Below, piece after piece: positions 1 to 11,690 of a stretch of DNA of 64,000 nt (position 1 is the first letter of the stretch; every line of letters starts with the position of its first letter). The stretch lies in the NCBI GenBank assembly GCA_933228895.1, contig OW121848.1:82231470-82295469 (forward strand), given 5' to 3'. Source of the stretch: Platycnemis pennipes. Its lineage: Eukaryota; Arthropoda; Insecta; Odonata; Platycnemididae. The notes under the pieces were generated by a model that was not told where the DNA came from, ran no database searches, and was given only the letters and a program-made list of their open reading frames with translations. The position numbers and the translations under genes were made by a program.

Positions 1-560
1 GATACGCTCTCCTGAAAAGGTTATAGCTCTTTACCTCCCGACTTCGTCCTAAGGTGCTCTCCCAGGTAGGTAAAGTTTATTCGTGTCAAATGTCAGGCCG
101 GGATCCGCGTGCATTAACGAGCACTTGTGAGATGAGGAACGCGAGGTGGGAAACTGTCTCGAAGATTCGTCCTTGTGACTCGGTCTCGGCGAAGAAGGCG
201 GCTCCGAGCACTCCTTTGGCGAGAGCGAATAATGCCACAGCGGGACAGCCGCCCGCCCGTCGCGGTGGGTTGGTTGGTTTCCGGCGACAAAGACTTCACC
301 CTCCGACAACTCGCTCAGCACCCTATATTTTATATTCTTCGTGAGTGTGAGCCGTCGCCATCACTCCTCCAGGACTCCGGTGTAGGGCTGGGCTCGAGGA
401 CGGGCGCTCGTCTGTGTGTGTGTGTTTTTTGTCTCTCATTCTTTTTGCCGAGGCTCCGGAGGAAGAGCGGGGATGGAGTGGTTGCCAAGGAGAGCCGCCT
501 CTCCATCCTTAGGACTTGGAAACGGGAGCTGGGAAGAGGGAGCTAAAATTGGATCGAATT
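1..560. other. GC/CpG-rich tract, no gene recognised
   Basis: CpG-rich stretch open in several frames on both strands at once, which points to base composition rather than coding. A short GT repeat lies near 417-427. It could be a regulatory island or a 5' untranslated region, but no core-promoter motif is convincing. Confidence 0.4.
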
Positions 561-1429
561 TTCGGTTCCGGCCCAAAAATGAAAAAATGTGAGAATAAAT
601 AAGTGGCTAAAAATACACTCGAAAGGATGCGGGAACTGCATTGCTTTCGATCTTGGGATTGGCAATGCTTATATTCAAAGTTTCATTTGCTGGTTTTTCT
701 CCAGATTTTCAAGTGATTTGAGGGATGAATTATGTTATGCGCCGTTTTTCAAGCCGCCGTAATTGCGTCACTATTCTGTTTCGCAGGAAAGTTGGAAAGC
801 ACGTTGGAATGGAAGTAAAATGTTTTTTTTTTATTTTAAATGAAGGCGAGTAAGTATATACACTAATTCTTCTATCGCCTTAGGTAGTTTTATAATTTGC
901 ACATTTTTCTAATGTTACATTTGATTTTGGCTTTCAAAATAACCCACGAGTTCTTGGTTCATACAGACAGCTTTCCTCACCGCACTTTTCATGACGCATA
1001 TGTATGGTATCATTTATTTCCCTCGGGATGGACATTAATGATTATTTTAACCTAAACACCTTTTACGAGACTTAATTGAAAGCAACAGCGTGTATCTGAA
1101 CCCATTGTACACAAACATGAAACGAAAAATCACTTTAAAATAAGAAACCGAGTCGGAAGCTCTTGAAATATATCGAGCGATTGCAATGCGTGTGGCTGGT
1201 TAAATTCCGGATGCGAAACTATCTGCAACATATACAAGCGGTGTCCTGTGCTGGTAATCTGATCTCGTCACATCTCCTTCCTTGAAGTAGGTATGGAGCG
1301 AAAATTCTTAAAGCGCTTGATTTTCAAACCCGGAAACGTGGAGATACTCGACGTTCACATGGCATGGTGTATTCTGTGGTACCTCGTGCTTCTCCATATC
1401 CTCTCTGCCTCCTCTGCACTGCTCTGATG
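561..1429. other. AT-rich DNA, nothing recognised
   Basis: No coding frame, repeat or RNA gene was recognised here. Confidence 0.5.
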
Positions 1430-1539
1430 GAATGAGGGGAACCACGCAGAGCAGGAGGGAGATAAAGAGAGAGAGAAATATACGTATGTACTCGGAGAGC
1501 AAAGGAGTGGCGGGGGGAGTGGCGGTGGGGGGGCGTGGT

Positions 1540-2420
1540 CGGGGAAGGCGCCGCGACCCTGCCTCTCGTGCCCCACTGCCTCACTGCCCGAGGCCGCCGC
1601 CGGCGTCCCCTCCGCCCCACGGAAGTACTCCCTCCCCTCAAGCATGAACCCTCCCTCCCGCCCTCATCCTTTTGCCCCCTCTTTTATCCCCACGTCGCGT
1701 CGTCGTCGTCGTGCAGTTCAACCCCTTTTCCGCAGTCTTTTGTTCTCCTCCCCTCCTCCCTCTATATATATGCCTCTCTTCCTCTACTCTCCTCTCCAAT
1801 CCCTCCCAGTCGACCAACCATCTTTCTCTCTCTCTCACACACCCCTCAGAGGAGCTTTGCTTTTGTTCCTCCCCGCTCATGTCTCCCTCCTCCATTCCCC
1901 TCTCTAGCTACTCCCGACTTGTGTTTACGTCCGTAGCCGTGCCTCTCCTCTCTCTATCACTCCCTATGTCTCTCTCTTATTCCCTCCACACCCCTTTCCC
2001 TCGTAACCCCCGCACGTGAATCTCGCTACTTCCCCCCCGCTCTCTCCTCTCATCACGCTATTAATCTCACCACTCTCATCTCCCTCCCCTCCTGTTTGCT
2101 CTCCCCATATACTCCTCCACCTTCTCCACGGTTCTGTTTCCATCCTTTTTTATTCGTATATATTTTTTGGCTTTGCTTCCACGAATGTTGTAACTTTATA
2201 TTTTTTTGGACTCCATTTTTTTCTTTCCCACTTTTTCGACTTTCTTCCATTTTCTGCCGTGCATTTCATCAACCAGCCTCGTCTTAGGAGAGTTTTCTCT
2301 CTCTCTCCTTGGTGCTCGTCCTCGTTTTTTTTCTCTTGTCTTCCGAGCCCTTCATCCCCTTCTACTGACACCCCGTTCAGCCCTCCTCAGGAGCGCAGCA
2401 AATCTCGAGTGTTTCTCGCC
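1540..2420 (+). repeat. long pyrimidine-rich (C/T) tract
   Basis: The plus strand is dominated by C and T, with CTCCC, TCTCTC and TTTTT blocks. Stop codons all contain purines, so such a tract is open in all three plus frames by composition alone; the long open frames here are not taken as genes. Short AT-rich breaks occur near 1760 and 2150. Confidence 0.7.
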
Positions 2421-3514
2421 GCAGAACGCATGAGAGTTTTGTCGTCTGAGTCATCGGTCACTGTTAATTCTCATCAACTCACTTTGTTGGCGCCAATTCC
2501 ACTCCCTTATTTAATTTGTAGCGCGCTTCTCGCTGGCTTGAATTATTTTACAGCTTTTGTATAGGTGCAGATATTTGTCAAGTGAGTGGTTTTTGAAGTT
2601 GTCAATTTTTTGTGATATTTTTGCTTATAAGTCCTTATATTTCTTGGAATTTCTACTGTAAATATTCCGTAGGTTGAGCTGTAAGTGCTTGATGTAATTT
2701 GAATATGATATAGATTCCAATCTCTATCGTTATCTCTCAACTCTTAGCTTTCATGTTACCCATACAAATAGTAGTTTCCCCGTTATAAAGTTCTTTTCAG
2801 AATCTGTATGAATTCTTCCTGATCTAAACGCCACATTCCCCGCTCAAAACGCAAGGATTCCATCACCAATTGTAGGCAGTGCATGCTCATTAATCTATGA
2901 AGGACCATCGTATTCGGCGCACCGGTCGCGTATTTGCCTTTGTTGATAGCATGGGGTTTATTAGAAATTGCGTTTAGAATAATTTGCAGCATTTAGTATG
3001 ATAATCGTGATTTTACGTGATGAATATCTTTGTGGCCACGTTCCTTAGATGTGTGGCAGTAAGTGTGGTTTCTACCAAGGTACCTGAATGAAATAATAAC
3101 TCTCCACATGAAGAAAAGAGCCATCATTCTAAAATACTCCCACCTGAGGTCTCAAGTTGACTGGTGTTTGAACAAGTGTTTTAAATAGATTCATTTATTT
3201 GATTAGAGAAATATCTATTCCTACTGATTTATTTCCTCAGTCTCCCATTGATAACATAAGTTTTATGGCCAAGTTGACTGATCTCATGAGTCACGAGTTT
3301 AACTTTTGTCAGATTAAATATTCCAAATTGGAATACATTTTATGGTAGCGTTCCTTTCTTTCTATCAAGTACTCCATTTTCCTCTGTGTAGGCGACTATT
3401 GGGATTGAGTTAGGCCCATGAGGCACCTTTACGTGACGTTATTAAAGGTCTGTTCAGATCCATAACCGCACAAAAAATAAAAATCATACTAAAAAAATGT
3501 AAATATTATCATTA
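2421..3514. other. AT-rich DNA, nothing recognised
   Basis: No gene, repeat family or structured RNA was recognised. Open frames are short and AT-biased. Confidence 0.45.
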
Positions 3515-3655
3515 GTCATCAATCCTGGGATTGGTTTGACGCAACTCTCGACTGATTGTGAGTTCTTTTATCGGCTAACCTCTTCATATTTACGTATTTA
3601 TTCTCTTTCACATCCTTCATCACTTGTTCCATATATCTCATACGATGAAAGGTGT
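3515..3655 (-). mobile_element. RTE-like LINE, 3' tail fragment
   Basis: On the minus strand this reads as the extreme C-terminus of the RTE-like family found at 28.6-29.9 kb. The residues YMEQVMKDVKE and then VNMKRLADKRT can be read, followed by the family's 3' stem-loop (CAATCCCAGGATTG, 3520-3533). Everything upstream is missing, so this is a 5'-truncated copy. Confidence 0.75.
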
Positions 3656-4558
3656 ATTAGTGATATGAGTATTATGATAATTTTTGCAACATTTTGGAAC
3701 ACTTGTGGAGGTATGTAACTACATTATGTAATGTGGAGGCTAATTGGAAAAGTTAAATGCGCATTTTCTCGACTCCATTATTGAAGTTTATGTGGTACAT
3801 TTCAGTGCTAAATTCTTTAATAATCGTTATTATTTTCATTTTTTTGGCTCCAGTGGGCTATAACAATGAAATACTCAAATATATAATGTAAACCTCTGTG
3901 CATTTATCAACCTTGTAGGTACCTCAGGTCAGGAAAGTAAGATTACAACTAATTACATACAGTTGGATGATGTGTTTTTCTTAGGTCTACAGCTTAAGTT
4001 ATACGGTGCGATATAATATAGCCGTAGGAGCACCAAAGTCTATCACCAGTTCATTAGCAATCCATATTCATGTATTGAATGTACTTCAAGTCAAACAGCC
4101 ACAGTGTGTCTTTTCAGCAAAGTTTAGTGAGCGTTGGTGCGATTGTAACCCTTCATTCGTGTATGCGAACATTCTCATGTCTCTAGGTCGCTCTTTGCGA
4201 AACGTTTTCAGCGTAGCCGATGGTACCGTTAAGGACGTGTTTACGCTTGTCTTCCCTGGGAGTATAAAACGTGACTGAGTTCCCCAATCATCCGCACCGA
4301 TGTGGTAAAACCTGGCAGCCTCTGTGGTGCATTGCTTCGCGTCTTCGTTCCTCCGGTTTCGGGTGTGGGAACATCTAAATTCGCACTTTGACTGCGAAAG
4401 AGTCACGCGATAGGGACAATTGACTAATGGCTCTCAATGGCGTAGGTAATTTACTTATTCAGTCAACGGTATTGGCGACGGAGCTAATGGAGTGATAGGT
4501 TTATGCTATGATGGATATAATCAATCGATATTGTTGCTGACCATTTTAATTTCCATTG
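3656..4558. other. unassigned DNA with an anonymous open frame
   Basis: Mostly AT-rich. A minus-strand frame (4086-4406) and an overlapping plus-strand frame (4006-4278) are both open over a slightly GC-richer block at 4130-4400. Neither resembles a family I know, and there is no splice or promoter signal that favours either. Confidence 0.35.
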
Positions 4559-4560
4559 TA

Positions 4561-4742
4561 GTACAATGCTTTTTGAGGATTTGGCCAATTATGATGGATG
4601 GTATGAATAGTTGTAGATGTTCACGGTAATTGTCTATCCCAATATATATTAGCCCTGAAGAATATTTACAAATGATTAGTAACGGTAGGTAAGGTAACTT
4701 TTGGAATGAGATCATTGGCCAAATCCTCAAGAAACATTTTAC
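4561..4742. mobile_element. 182-bp MITE with 29-bp inverted repeats, TA flanks
   Basis: The left end begins GTACAATGCTTTTTGAGG (4561) and the right end, read on the minus strand, begins GTAAAATGTTTCTTGAGG (4742). The two 29-bp arms match at 26 of 29 positions and both end in GGATTTGGCCAAT. Both sides are flanked by TA (4559-4560 and 4743-4744), the target duplicated by Tc1/mariner/pogo-type elements. The interior is AT-rich and non-coding. The family was not recognised; it is a non-autonomous element by inference. Confidence 0.7.
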
Positions 4743-4744
4743 TA

Positions 4745-5500
4745 TAACATGATTCACATATCTCCTTATAATTATGCATTTTGAAATGGTATAAATGGAG
4801 AGTTTTTCGGAGACTATCTGGTTAATAATACATATCAGTTAGTAATCGTTTTGTGCAGGCAATAAGTGTTGAATGGTTGCTAGTGGATATAATTTAGTCA
4901 TAATTTCTTGTACAGAAAACTGTCTCTTTGAAAAACGTGATGTAGTCGTGCACTATTTTTGATAACTTTTAATGCATAAACAGTAATGTTCAATCAATTT
5001 CAATCAATTGCAAAATCATTTTCAATCAATAATTCAGAAATCATCAGGTTGTGATCAAATGCCATAAGTCAATCGATCGAAACGTTAATGACAAATCAAT
5101 TTGTAAATATCGGATGCATGAAACATATCTGATTCGAGGCCTCAATGTTTTATCATTCACGTTATCATTACGTTTATCTTTTGTTTCACCTTGGTACCCA
5201 AGCATATACTTCGTCCACGGCATCTAGCAAGCCGAGAGAATGGTTTGATCAATTTCTAATTTCTAGTGTCACCCTCCTTGCAGAGTTTCACGGGAAACAG
5301 GAGGCCATGAGAAGAAAAATGAAGCATCCGCGCGTGAATGGACTGTGACCTTATTATCGGCCGGCCTATTTCAATCCAGGCATTTTTTTCCTTTCGAATG
5401 AGACGGTGTTTGACAGCCTCTACCTTCGTCGCATGATTGCTATGCGTCGACATAGGTACCCTCGCCGATTAGCCAAGCGATCAAGCGATTCGTTCGCTAA
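4745..5500. other. AT-rich DNA with a small CAATCAAT repeat
   Basis: An irregular TCAATCAATT repeat occupies about 4988-5030. No gene was recognised in the remainder. Confidence 0.45.
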
Positions 5501-6015
5501 GAAGTGTGTGCAGGGAGTGAGAGAACGGGATGTGGAGAGAGCATGGAACGGTTAAAATGGTAACCAAAAATTCCTCTCACGGAGGCGGTGGTTTTGCCGC
5601 GTATGCTGCCTCGATTGGATTCGTAACTCTCCCACCCGAGCCCTCTCTCAACGCCACCGTCGGTCATCTCCCCTCTACCTCCGCTTCCCGCGGCGCAATT
5701 ATAAATCAATTTTCATAATTGGTCTCTCGTTTCCTGTGACCCCCCTATCTCTCTCTTCTTCGTGTGCTCTTCCTTCTCTCCTCGCTGTTCGTTGAAATCC
5801 CAAATCCGCCGCCCGCAGCCCTGCAGTTCGTATACCTTCCCTCCCCCGGCAAGGACATAGCTCTCGCACCCGTCTGTCCCCGCCCTCACCTGCCCGGGGT
5901 TCTGTGCCTTTGTCTCTCCAGCCCCTGACGTAGCTCCTCTGGAAACGGAGAAATAGGGCCCGTGGTGATATCTCCCTGCCTTCCATTTGTCTGGCTCTCA
6001 ACTGTCCCTGTAATC
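5501..6015. other. GC-richer tract, no gene recognised
   Basis: Moderately CpG-rich and pyrimidine-rich on the plus strand (5720-5930). Open frames overlap on both strands. No domain was recognised. Confidence 0.4.
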
Positions 6016-6017
6016 GT

Positions 6018-6079
6018 ATTTTGCATAACGACAATCATATTTCGCATAACGACAATCATATTTCGCATAACGCCATCAT
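6018..6079 (+). repeat. 21-bp tandem repeat, about 3 units
   Basis: The unit ATTTCGCATAACGACAATCAT occurs at 6018-6038 (one substitution), at 6039-6059, and as a 20-bp variant at 6060-6079. It is a minisatellite-like duplication with no associated gene. Confidence 0.85.
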
Positions 6080-6804
6080 CCCATAAAGCAGTAGGGTTCG
6101 GTGAAGGTGGATTTTCCTGGACCGTTTTTCCCTTCCTTGCACTGTTTTTCTATTCATTGTCTATCCTACCTCCGATCGTATTGTATTATTAACCGAATTG
6201 TTGTAATTATGGATTACTTGTTTGTTCATAGTCTTTAATTTAAATGCTAAATCTCTTACGTTGCATATACTATAATATATCACCATTGTGAACGGTATGA
6301 TTTATTATTTTATTATACATAGTTCTATGATCTGTTATTTCCACTCTACCATCTTTAACATCCGTTGAGTGATAATGTTCCGTTGTCTTGAATCTCTCCC
6401 TTGACATTTTCGCCTCCTCTCTTCTTCTTGCCTTCCTTGTGGGCGAATTTTCCCGTTACATTCTTCCCTTCCTTCCACTGAGCCACGACCGATCTGCATG
6501 AGCCTTTAATTATCGCCGGAACTTGTCTTCCTCCCGGCACTGCGCTTCTTCTGCGGTCGTCCGCTGACATGGTGGCGCGTTACCTCGAGGTTCTGCATCG
6601 TGGCCCGCGCCGAGTTCCATTCCCTGATTTCCGAGGTCAGGTTCTTCTTTGGGGTTTCTAATTATTATTCACCTTTTCCGTTTCTTCCCCGATTCCCGTC
6701 CCCATCTTCTCATACTCTCCCTCGTTCTCTCGTGGTAGTTATTCGGGAGAGGCAACCGACACCGGTCGCCAAGTTCGTTCGCGCGATCTTAGAAATGGTG
6801 GGTG
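6080..6804. other. unassigned DNA
   Basis: AT-rich to about 6360, then moderately GC-rich. No recognisable gene. Confidence 0.4.
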
Positions 6805-7075
6805 GTTGGGTAGGAGAAGGAATTTTCAGGGAACACGGGAAGGGTGGAGAGAAGCGTGGCGTCGGAATTAGCTTGGCTCTTAACGAAGGGGTTCACGGTT
6901 TAACGTCCAATCCGACGGACAGAGTACTGAACTGGAATTACCCTCCAGTCTCCACACAGCACCCAAGTAGACATTGGTATGCCAATGGAAATCTCTGCCT
7001 CTGCCGGGATTTGAACCTGTGCCCTCGGAATGTGAGGCTGGTGCTCTAATCACCACACCAACATCTTCTCTTTTT
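6805..7075 (-). mobile_element. tRNA-derived SINE, family 1, with head
   Basis: On the minus strand the head (about 7073 to 7000) reads like a tRNA: an A-box-like TGGTGATTAGAGCACCAGCC is followed by the B-box GGTTCAAATCC. Downstream is a non-tRNA body containing GTGTGGAGAC and GTTCAGTACTC. The same body recurs, without the head, at 18.88-19.07 kb in the same orientation, which shows it is a repeat family. The degenerate anticodon arm and the attached body argue against a functional tRNA gene. Confidence 0.75.
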
Positions 7076-8019
7076 TGTCCAAAGCATGGTTCTTACCTCC
7101 GCTGATCTTTCGTAGTCTCTAGTAGTATTCACTCTCTTTTCTTGTATTCAACATCTGCGGTTTTTTGGAAAACAACCTCGATGGTGAGTGATAAGAGACT
7201 GAATCTTCACCAAATATGTTGGTACTTGAAGGAAATCGTTTGAATTTACGTCGGTATATATTGCAGTAGGTGTGCAAAAATGCTCTTAGAGTGTTTAATT
7301 AGTATTATTAAGAATTTTTTTTCAGTGCAAGCTATCGTCTGTTAAAGTAGTCGGGACATGTGAGTTTGAGAGGATGTATCCTCTACAAGAGTGGACTAAT
7401 TTTAATGTGGTAAAATTAATACAATAATATGTTATTTTCTACGTTTATTTATGCGGATCAAAATTTTTATCTACATAGATAAAATTGTATTAAAATTTAT
7501 TTGAAAAAAAGGTCCTGTTTTTGGGTCCTTCAAATTCGACATCCTTACGGCAAATTCTAACATCTTTACGGCGATAATGGCTCTTAGATTTCAGTTGAGT
7601 TGAGTTCAGTCTTTTTTCAATTAAAAGTTATGAAAAGTTGGCTGCGGAGATAAAAAAAATGTTGACCCACGTAAACAAATGTAGAATTGAATATTATGTA
7701 ATGTAAGTTTATTATATTTAAATTAGTGTTCTCTTTAGGAAGATAAGGCTTCTGAAACTCAGGTGTCCTGACAGTAGGCTATCTACTTTATACCATAATA
7801 TCCGGTCATTATGGCAAATATTAAAATCTCACATGTTGGGCGATAAGGAAGACATTTCATATCTAGCTGTGTGAAAATCTATCTTTTTAATCATGTTTTC
7901 TTGTCGAATCGGCCATATTTAGCGTAATATCTCAAAATATTTTTATTAAATCGGGAACAAGTCCGGTATCCAATCATCTTAAAAGATTATTGAAATGGTA
8001 ATGTACGGTCTGATAGTTC
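7076..8019. other. AT-rich DNA, nothing recognised
   Basis: No open frame of note and no repeat identified. Confidence 0.5.
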
Positions 8020-8190
8020 CTTTCGTAAATCTCGTCGATCTTCTCTCTACGTGCTCTAATCCCATGTTCAAACCTACCTCGAACACATCCCATATACTAA
8101 CGACGTACTTTAGAGGAGGCCTGACTAGTTAGAAGTAGTATCGTTCCCATGCTTCATCAACACATTTACCAAGATTAGTTGCTTCCTAAC
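8020..8190 (-). mobile_element. L2-like LINE fragment
   Basis: The minus strand can be read as an L2-like C-terminal segment: a cysteine-bearing stretch, then LVRPPLKYVVSIWDV, then a glycine-leucine-glutamate run. The same block in the better copy at 31.36-32.2 kb reads LVRPHREYAVSVWDPKELG. The fragment is short and decayed at both ends. Confidence 0.65.
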
Positions 8191-9480
8191 TTTCAAACTC
8201 TGCTTGCTACTGAGAGCGACTCGGTGTGCATGGTAGACTGCACCAGGCCCACACACAGTCCCCACCTCAAACTAACGACTCCAAATCTTGCTCAAAAGAT
8301 TATTTGTCCAAATACCTATATCTCATAAATTTGTGGCAGGTGATTTAATATTATACTTAATCTTTTTAAGCGATCACTGAACGGGAATATATTTTTTCTC
8401 CTATTTCAACTCATAACTAATGAAAATCCTCGGACGAAATATTGCGAAATATCTTACGAATTTCCTTTTAATATTCAGCACCGTGTATTATATGCCTCTT
8501 GGATCTGAGCTATGGGGAGAGGGGATGTATAAAGTGCGATTGTTAGAAAGGAAGATAAACTAGAGAGTTGTTTAAGTGGGAGTAAGCTGTTAGAGGGTGT
8601 TATGAGACAGAGTACGTGATTGAAACGAGTAATTTGGAGTGATGGAATTCCAAGGTGGCTCTAGAAGGAACATGGCTATTTGGGTTTGCAAAGCCTTCTT
8701 CAGGTAAGTATGCAACTTACATAGCGAATAGATAAAAGGGAAATTTAATACATGGAGATGGCTTTGTAAGCCCAAACACATGTTTTACAGTATTAATAGG
8801 GTTTATCCAGAAAAGTGCTATCGTTTTATTTGATTAGTATCTCTCACTTCCACGACCTGAAGCATAATCTGGTGAATTCTAGAATACTGAATAATAATAC
8901 ATGCAATTTAGGAGTTGTTCATACTATATTAATCGCGAATTATAATTGAAAATGTTCGGTATTTGTATTTCAATATTACATGTTAGATTATGTTTCCAGA
9001 AAAAAGTTGCAACTCAATTATTGAAATTATTTATTTGAGAAAACTTATCCCCGTTGGTACGGAAGGTGTTTGGCCTCTTGCGTTGGAAGATGTGTGCTCC
9101 CAATGTGTTGCTGTAATACTTTGGCATAGCCAGGGAACCTTTTCAAGCTTTTGGCTACAGAAATGTTTTCCTTAGCACTAGAAACGTTCCACTTGATTTC
9201 TCGACCTAAATAACAAATCCTGACATCCAGATATATTGAAGGTGCGATCACTAAAATAGAAAAGCTGATTGATTCAATCCACTCCGTTCTATCACTTTGG
9301 CTCTCTCGTGATTTTTCCACCGCCTATTTTATATTTATTGATTTATTAAGTCACACACGTAATAATTCTTCGATAGTCTAATTATCTAAATTCTTATTAT
9401 AACTCAACACCGACGGTCGTGATTTGATATACCTTCCTTTATGCGACCACGTGCGTAGTGGGATGGAAGTGAAATAAAAG
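8191..9480. other. AT-rich DNA, no gene recognised
   Basis: Apart from the splice-like site at 8691-8710, nothing was recognised. Confidence 0.45.
8691..8710 (+). promoter_or_regulatory. splice-site-like CCTTCTTCAG|GTAAGTA
   Basis: A near-perfect 5' splice donor (GTAAGTA, from 8704) directly follows a short pyrimidine run ending in CAG (8701-8703). This is the joined acceptor-donor arrangement of a recursive splice site, although the pyrimidine tract is short. No coding exon ending here was recognised. Confidence 0.35.
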
Positions 9481-10800
9481 TTTACATAAGATCTAATCTC
9501 GAAAGGGGACGGGGGTGGAGTGGAAGGGAAGTAAAGGAAGAAATCCTTTTACCCCCACACTCCAACTTCGCCCTTTGCTTCTCAGACAAACAGCTTAAAA
9601 CCGCTTTCCATTCCATTGGATTGAAAACCACACGCCCATGCCGCAAGATTAGAACTCCTCCGGCGCTACTTTCTAAAATTAACATTCGAATTCTTTTATA
9701 TTTTTTTCATCATCCTTTTCCTCTGGTGAAATTTTGGCTTGCTGGATCTCTCTCTCCCTCAGTCTCTTTTTCTCTCTTTTTCTTGCATCAGTGTTTCTTT
9801 GTGCTTCCGTGCACTTCTTCGCTGTCGTCGTCACCTTCCTCCCAGTATGTGTGCTCACGCGAAAGGAATTTTTTTTCCCAACCACGAGATCGTAATGCGC
9901 TTATCTTACAGGTACGGCCGAACCCTTCTTTTTCTCTCGCTCTCACACACCCTTTCCGGTTCGTCTTCCCTCCACCAATCTCCCCAACTCCCCATTCATA
10001 TACATTCACCTCCCACCTACTCTGCACCACCTATCCCGCGATTTCCATCAGTCCGAGGGAGCGCGCCTGTCTGAAAATCATCCTTCCCCGCGAAAGAGAT
10101 TGCTTTCTTTTCGCGCGGAGGTCTCGGGTTCCTCCGCGGGAGGCGAATGGATCGGATCTTCGTACCCCTCCCCTTGGTTCCCCTCTTAATGTTCGGGCCA
10201 ATGAGAAAATGTCTTGTCCTCCTCTCTCTTGTACGCCACCTACTCCGTCCGTCTCCACCTTTCCCGGGAGCTCAAGTCATCCAGGACCAGGAGGAGAGGG
10301 GGCGGGGGACCAGGTCTCGAGCGAAAACCGTTATGCTTCCGGGAGGGAGACGCCTTCTTCTCACGGATTACCCCGCGAACGTTTCCCTCGTCTTAATTTT
10401 TCATCGAGGAGTCCTCCTCTTCCCCGCCGTCTTATTTCTCTCGTTTCGTCGCGCTCAAATGGCTTGGGAGAGACCGTGGATGAGTGTGGGGAAGAGGAAG
10501 AGAGCGAAAGAAGTGATGATCCGGAATTCGATTATAGGCATTCCCGTCGTGAAAAATTGAAACTTGCGGTGAGGTATTCATCTTCAGTCCATCTGTCTTC
10601 CATCGTGAAAATTCGAGGTGGCGTTGGGGAATTTCGCTCTTGGTGCATCGAGTCCCTTGCGTTGGATGGAAATGGTGGAATATTTGGCCTAGGCCATTAT
10701 CCATTTGCCTACCATTTGGCAGGTAAGACATTTGGGATTGTTACTCGTGATGCTCATACGGATGAAGTTGTTTTGTCACGAGGTCAAACTTAAATGCAAT
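9481..10800 (+). other. CpG-rich open region ending in a splice-donor-like site
   Basis: An open plus-strand frame of 390 codons runs from 9621 to 10793. Its first part (about 9730-10070) is pyrimidine-rich and its middle (10070-10560) is CpG-rich, so the openness is partly compositional. The last part reads more like protein (GNGGIFGLGHYPFAYHLAG) and ends at a good donor-like sequence, CAG|GTAAGA, near 10722. No domain was recognised. It may be a promoter-proximal exon or an untranslated region; the protein reading is unproven. Confidence 0.25.
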
Positions 10801-11140
10801 GAGACAAATAATGGAATGACTTGTTTACATTCGCCAAAGAAAGATGAATGTGCGCAATATTAAGGTTAAATTCTAACAATTTTTAGTAACAAATTTTAAC
10901 TCCCAGAGGAATCTAATGCATTTAAATGTTCCTTAAATAGTCATAGCAATATTAACTGACGGCACTGCGATGAAACTTGAGTACGACTTCATGATATTTA
11001 TGTTTTAATGCACATGAAGTCTCCATTAGAAGCAGTACCGTACACGATTTTTTGTACGAAGTAGTTGGGGCCTAATCCTTCCCATTCTGGCTTCATTGTC
11101 ACCAATATAGTAGCATGCCAATGCATACTCCAGTACATTC
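10801..11140. other. AT-rich DNA, nothing recognised
   Basis: A small inverted pair (ACTTCATG ... CATGAAGT) occurs near 10987-11023. No gene was recognised. Confidence 0.45.
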
Positions 11141-11146
11141 TCACTT

Positions 11147-11373
11147 CCTTGACCAAGCCAAATAGAATCTGTATACAGAAGGAAGTGGTTCCAAGAATGT
11201 AGACGGTGATTCTAAGCAGAATAAATGGATAGATTTGGATTGGTCTATAGTCGTAGACGTCGATGTGACGATTACATTAAGTGTGCCGAGAGAATTGGAT
11301 TGCTCTTCAGCCCTTACAGAAATTGGAATAGCACCCGTTACGTTATTATTCCCTTGCTCATTATCCATTGGAG
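11147..11373 (-). CDS. candidate minus-strand exon, unknown protein
   Basis: On the minus strand a strong acceptor-like sequence, TTTGTTCTTTTTCAG, ends at 11374 and is followed by a frame open for about 75 codons that starts PMDNEQGNNNVTGAIPIS and continues with a Ser/Thr-rich stretch (VTSTSTT). The frame ends in TGA. A donor-like GTAAGGG lies about 56 nt into the exon, so a shorter exon is possible. I do not recognise the protein. The support is a good splice acceptor plus a hydrophilic, protein-like composition; a chance open frame is a real alternative. Other candidate exons at 20.0, 47.6, 51.6 and 60.2 kb are on the same strand. Confidence 0.27.
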
Positions 11374-11534
11374 CTGAAAAAGAACAAATTAAGCATTTGT
11401 AAATTATTCTCATTGGAGGTTTGCACTCAGATTATCCATGAAAACAAAAACCAATGTGTTCAACCTGAAATTCTGGTTGATAATTTGCGTTTCTCGCCAA
11501 GCAGTAAAACCAACAGCGTTTGATATTCACTATT

Positions 11535-11690
11535 CCTTTTCCTGTGACGCGTGTGGTTTCTCAGAGAGATAGGCTGACCAGAAAATCACTCAGGTTGTCC
11601 ATTGAACGTGCCGTTAGGCCTCTCCCTGTGTTGAACCCGAGACCTCTAGATAATAATCAACGCCTTAGCGTTTACGGCATTAACAAGTTC
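11535..11690 (-). mobile_element. possible decayed tRNA-derived SINE
   Basis: The minus strand shows a B-box-like GGTCTCGGGTTCAACAC (about 11634-11650), preceded by an A-box-like TAAACGCTAAGGCG at a tRNA-like distance. The body matches neither SINE family elsewhere in the window. Too decayed for a firm call. Confidence 0.35.

Noticed and set aside
1535..2564. Chain of 115-182-codon plus-strand frames
   Set aside because: Pyrimidine-tract composition explains their openness.
7000..7073. Functional tRNA gene
   Set aside because: The body recurs at 18.9 kb, which identifies a SINE family rather than a gene.
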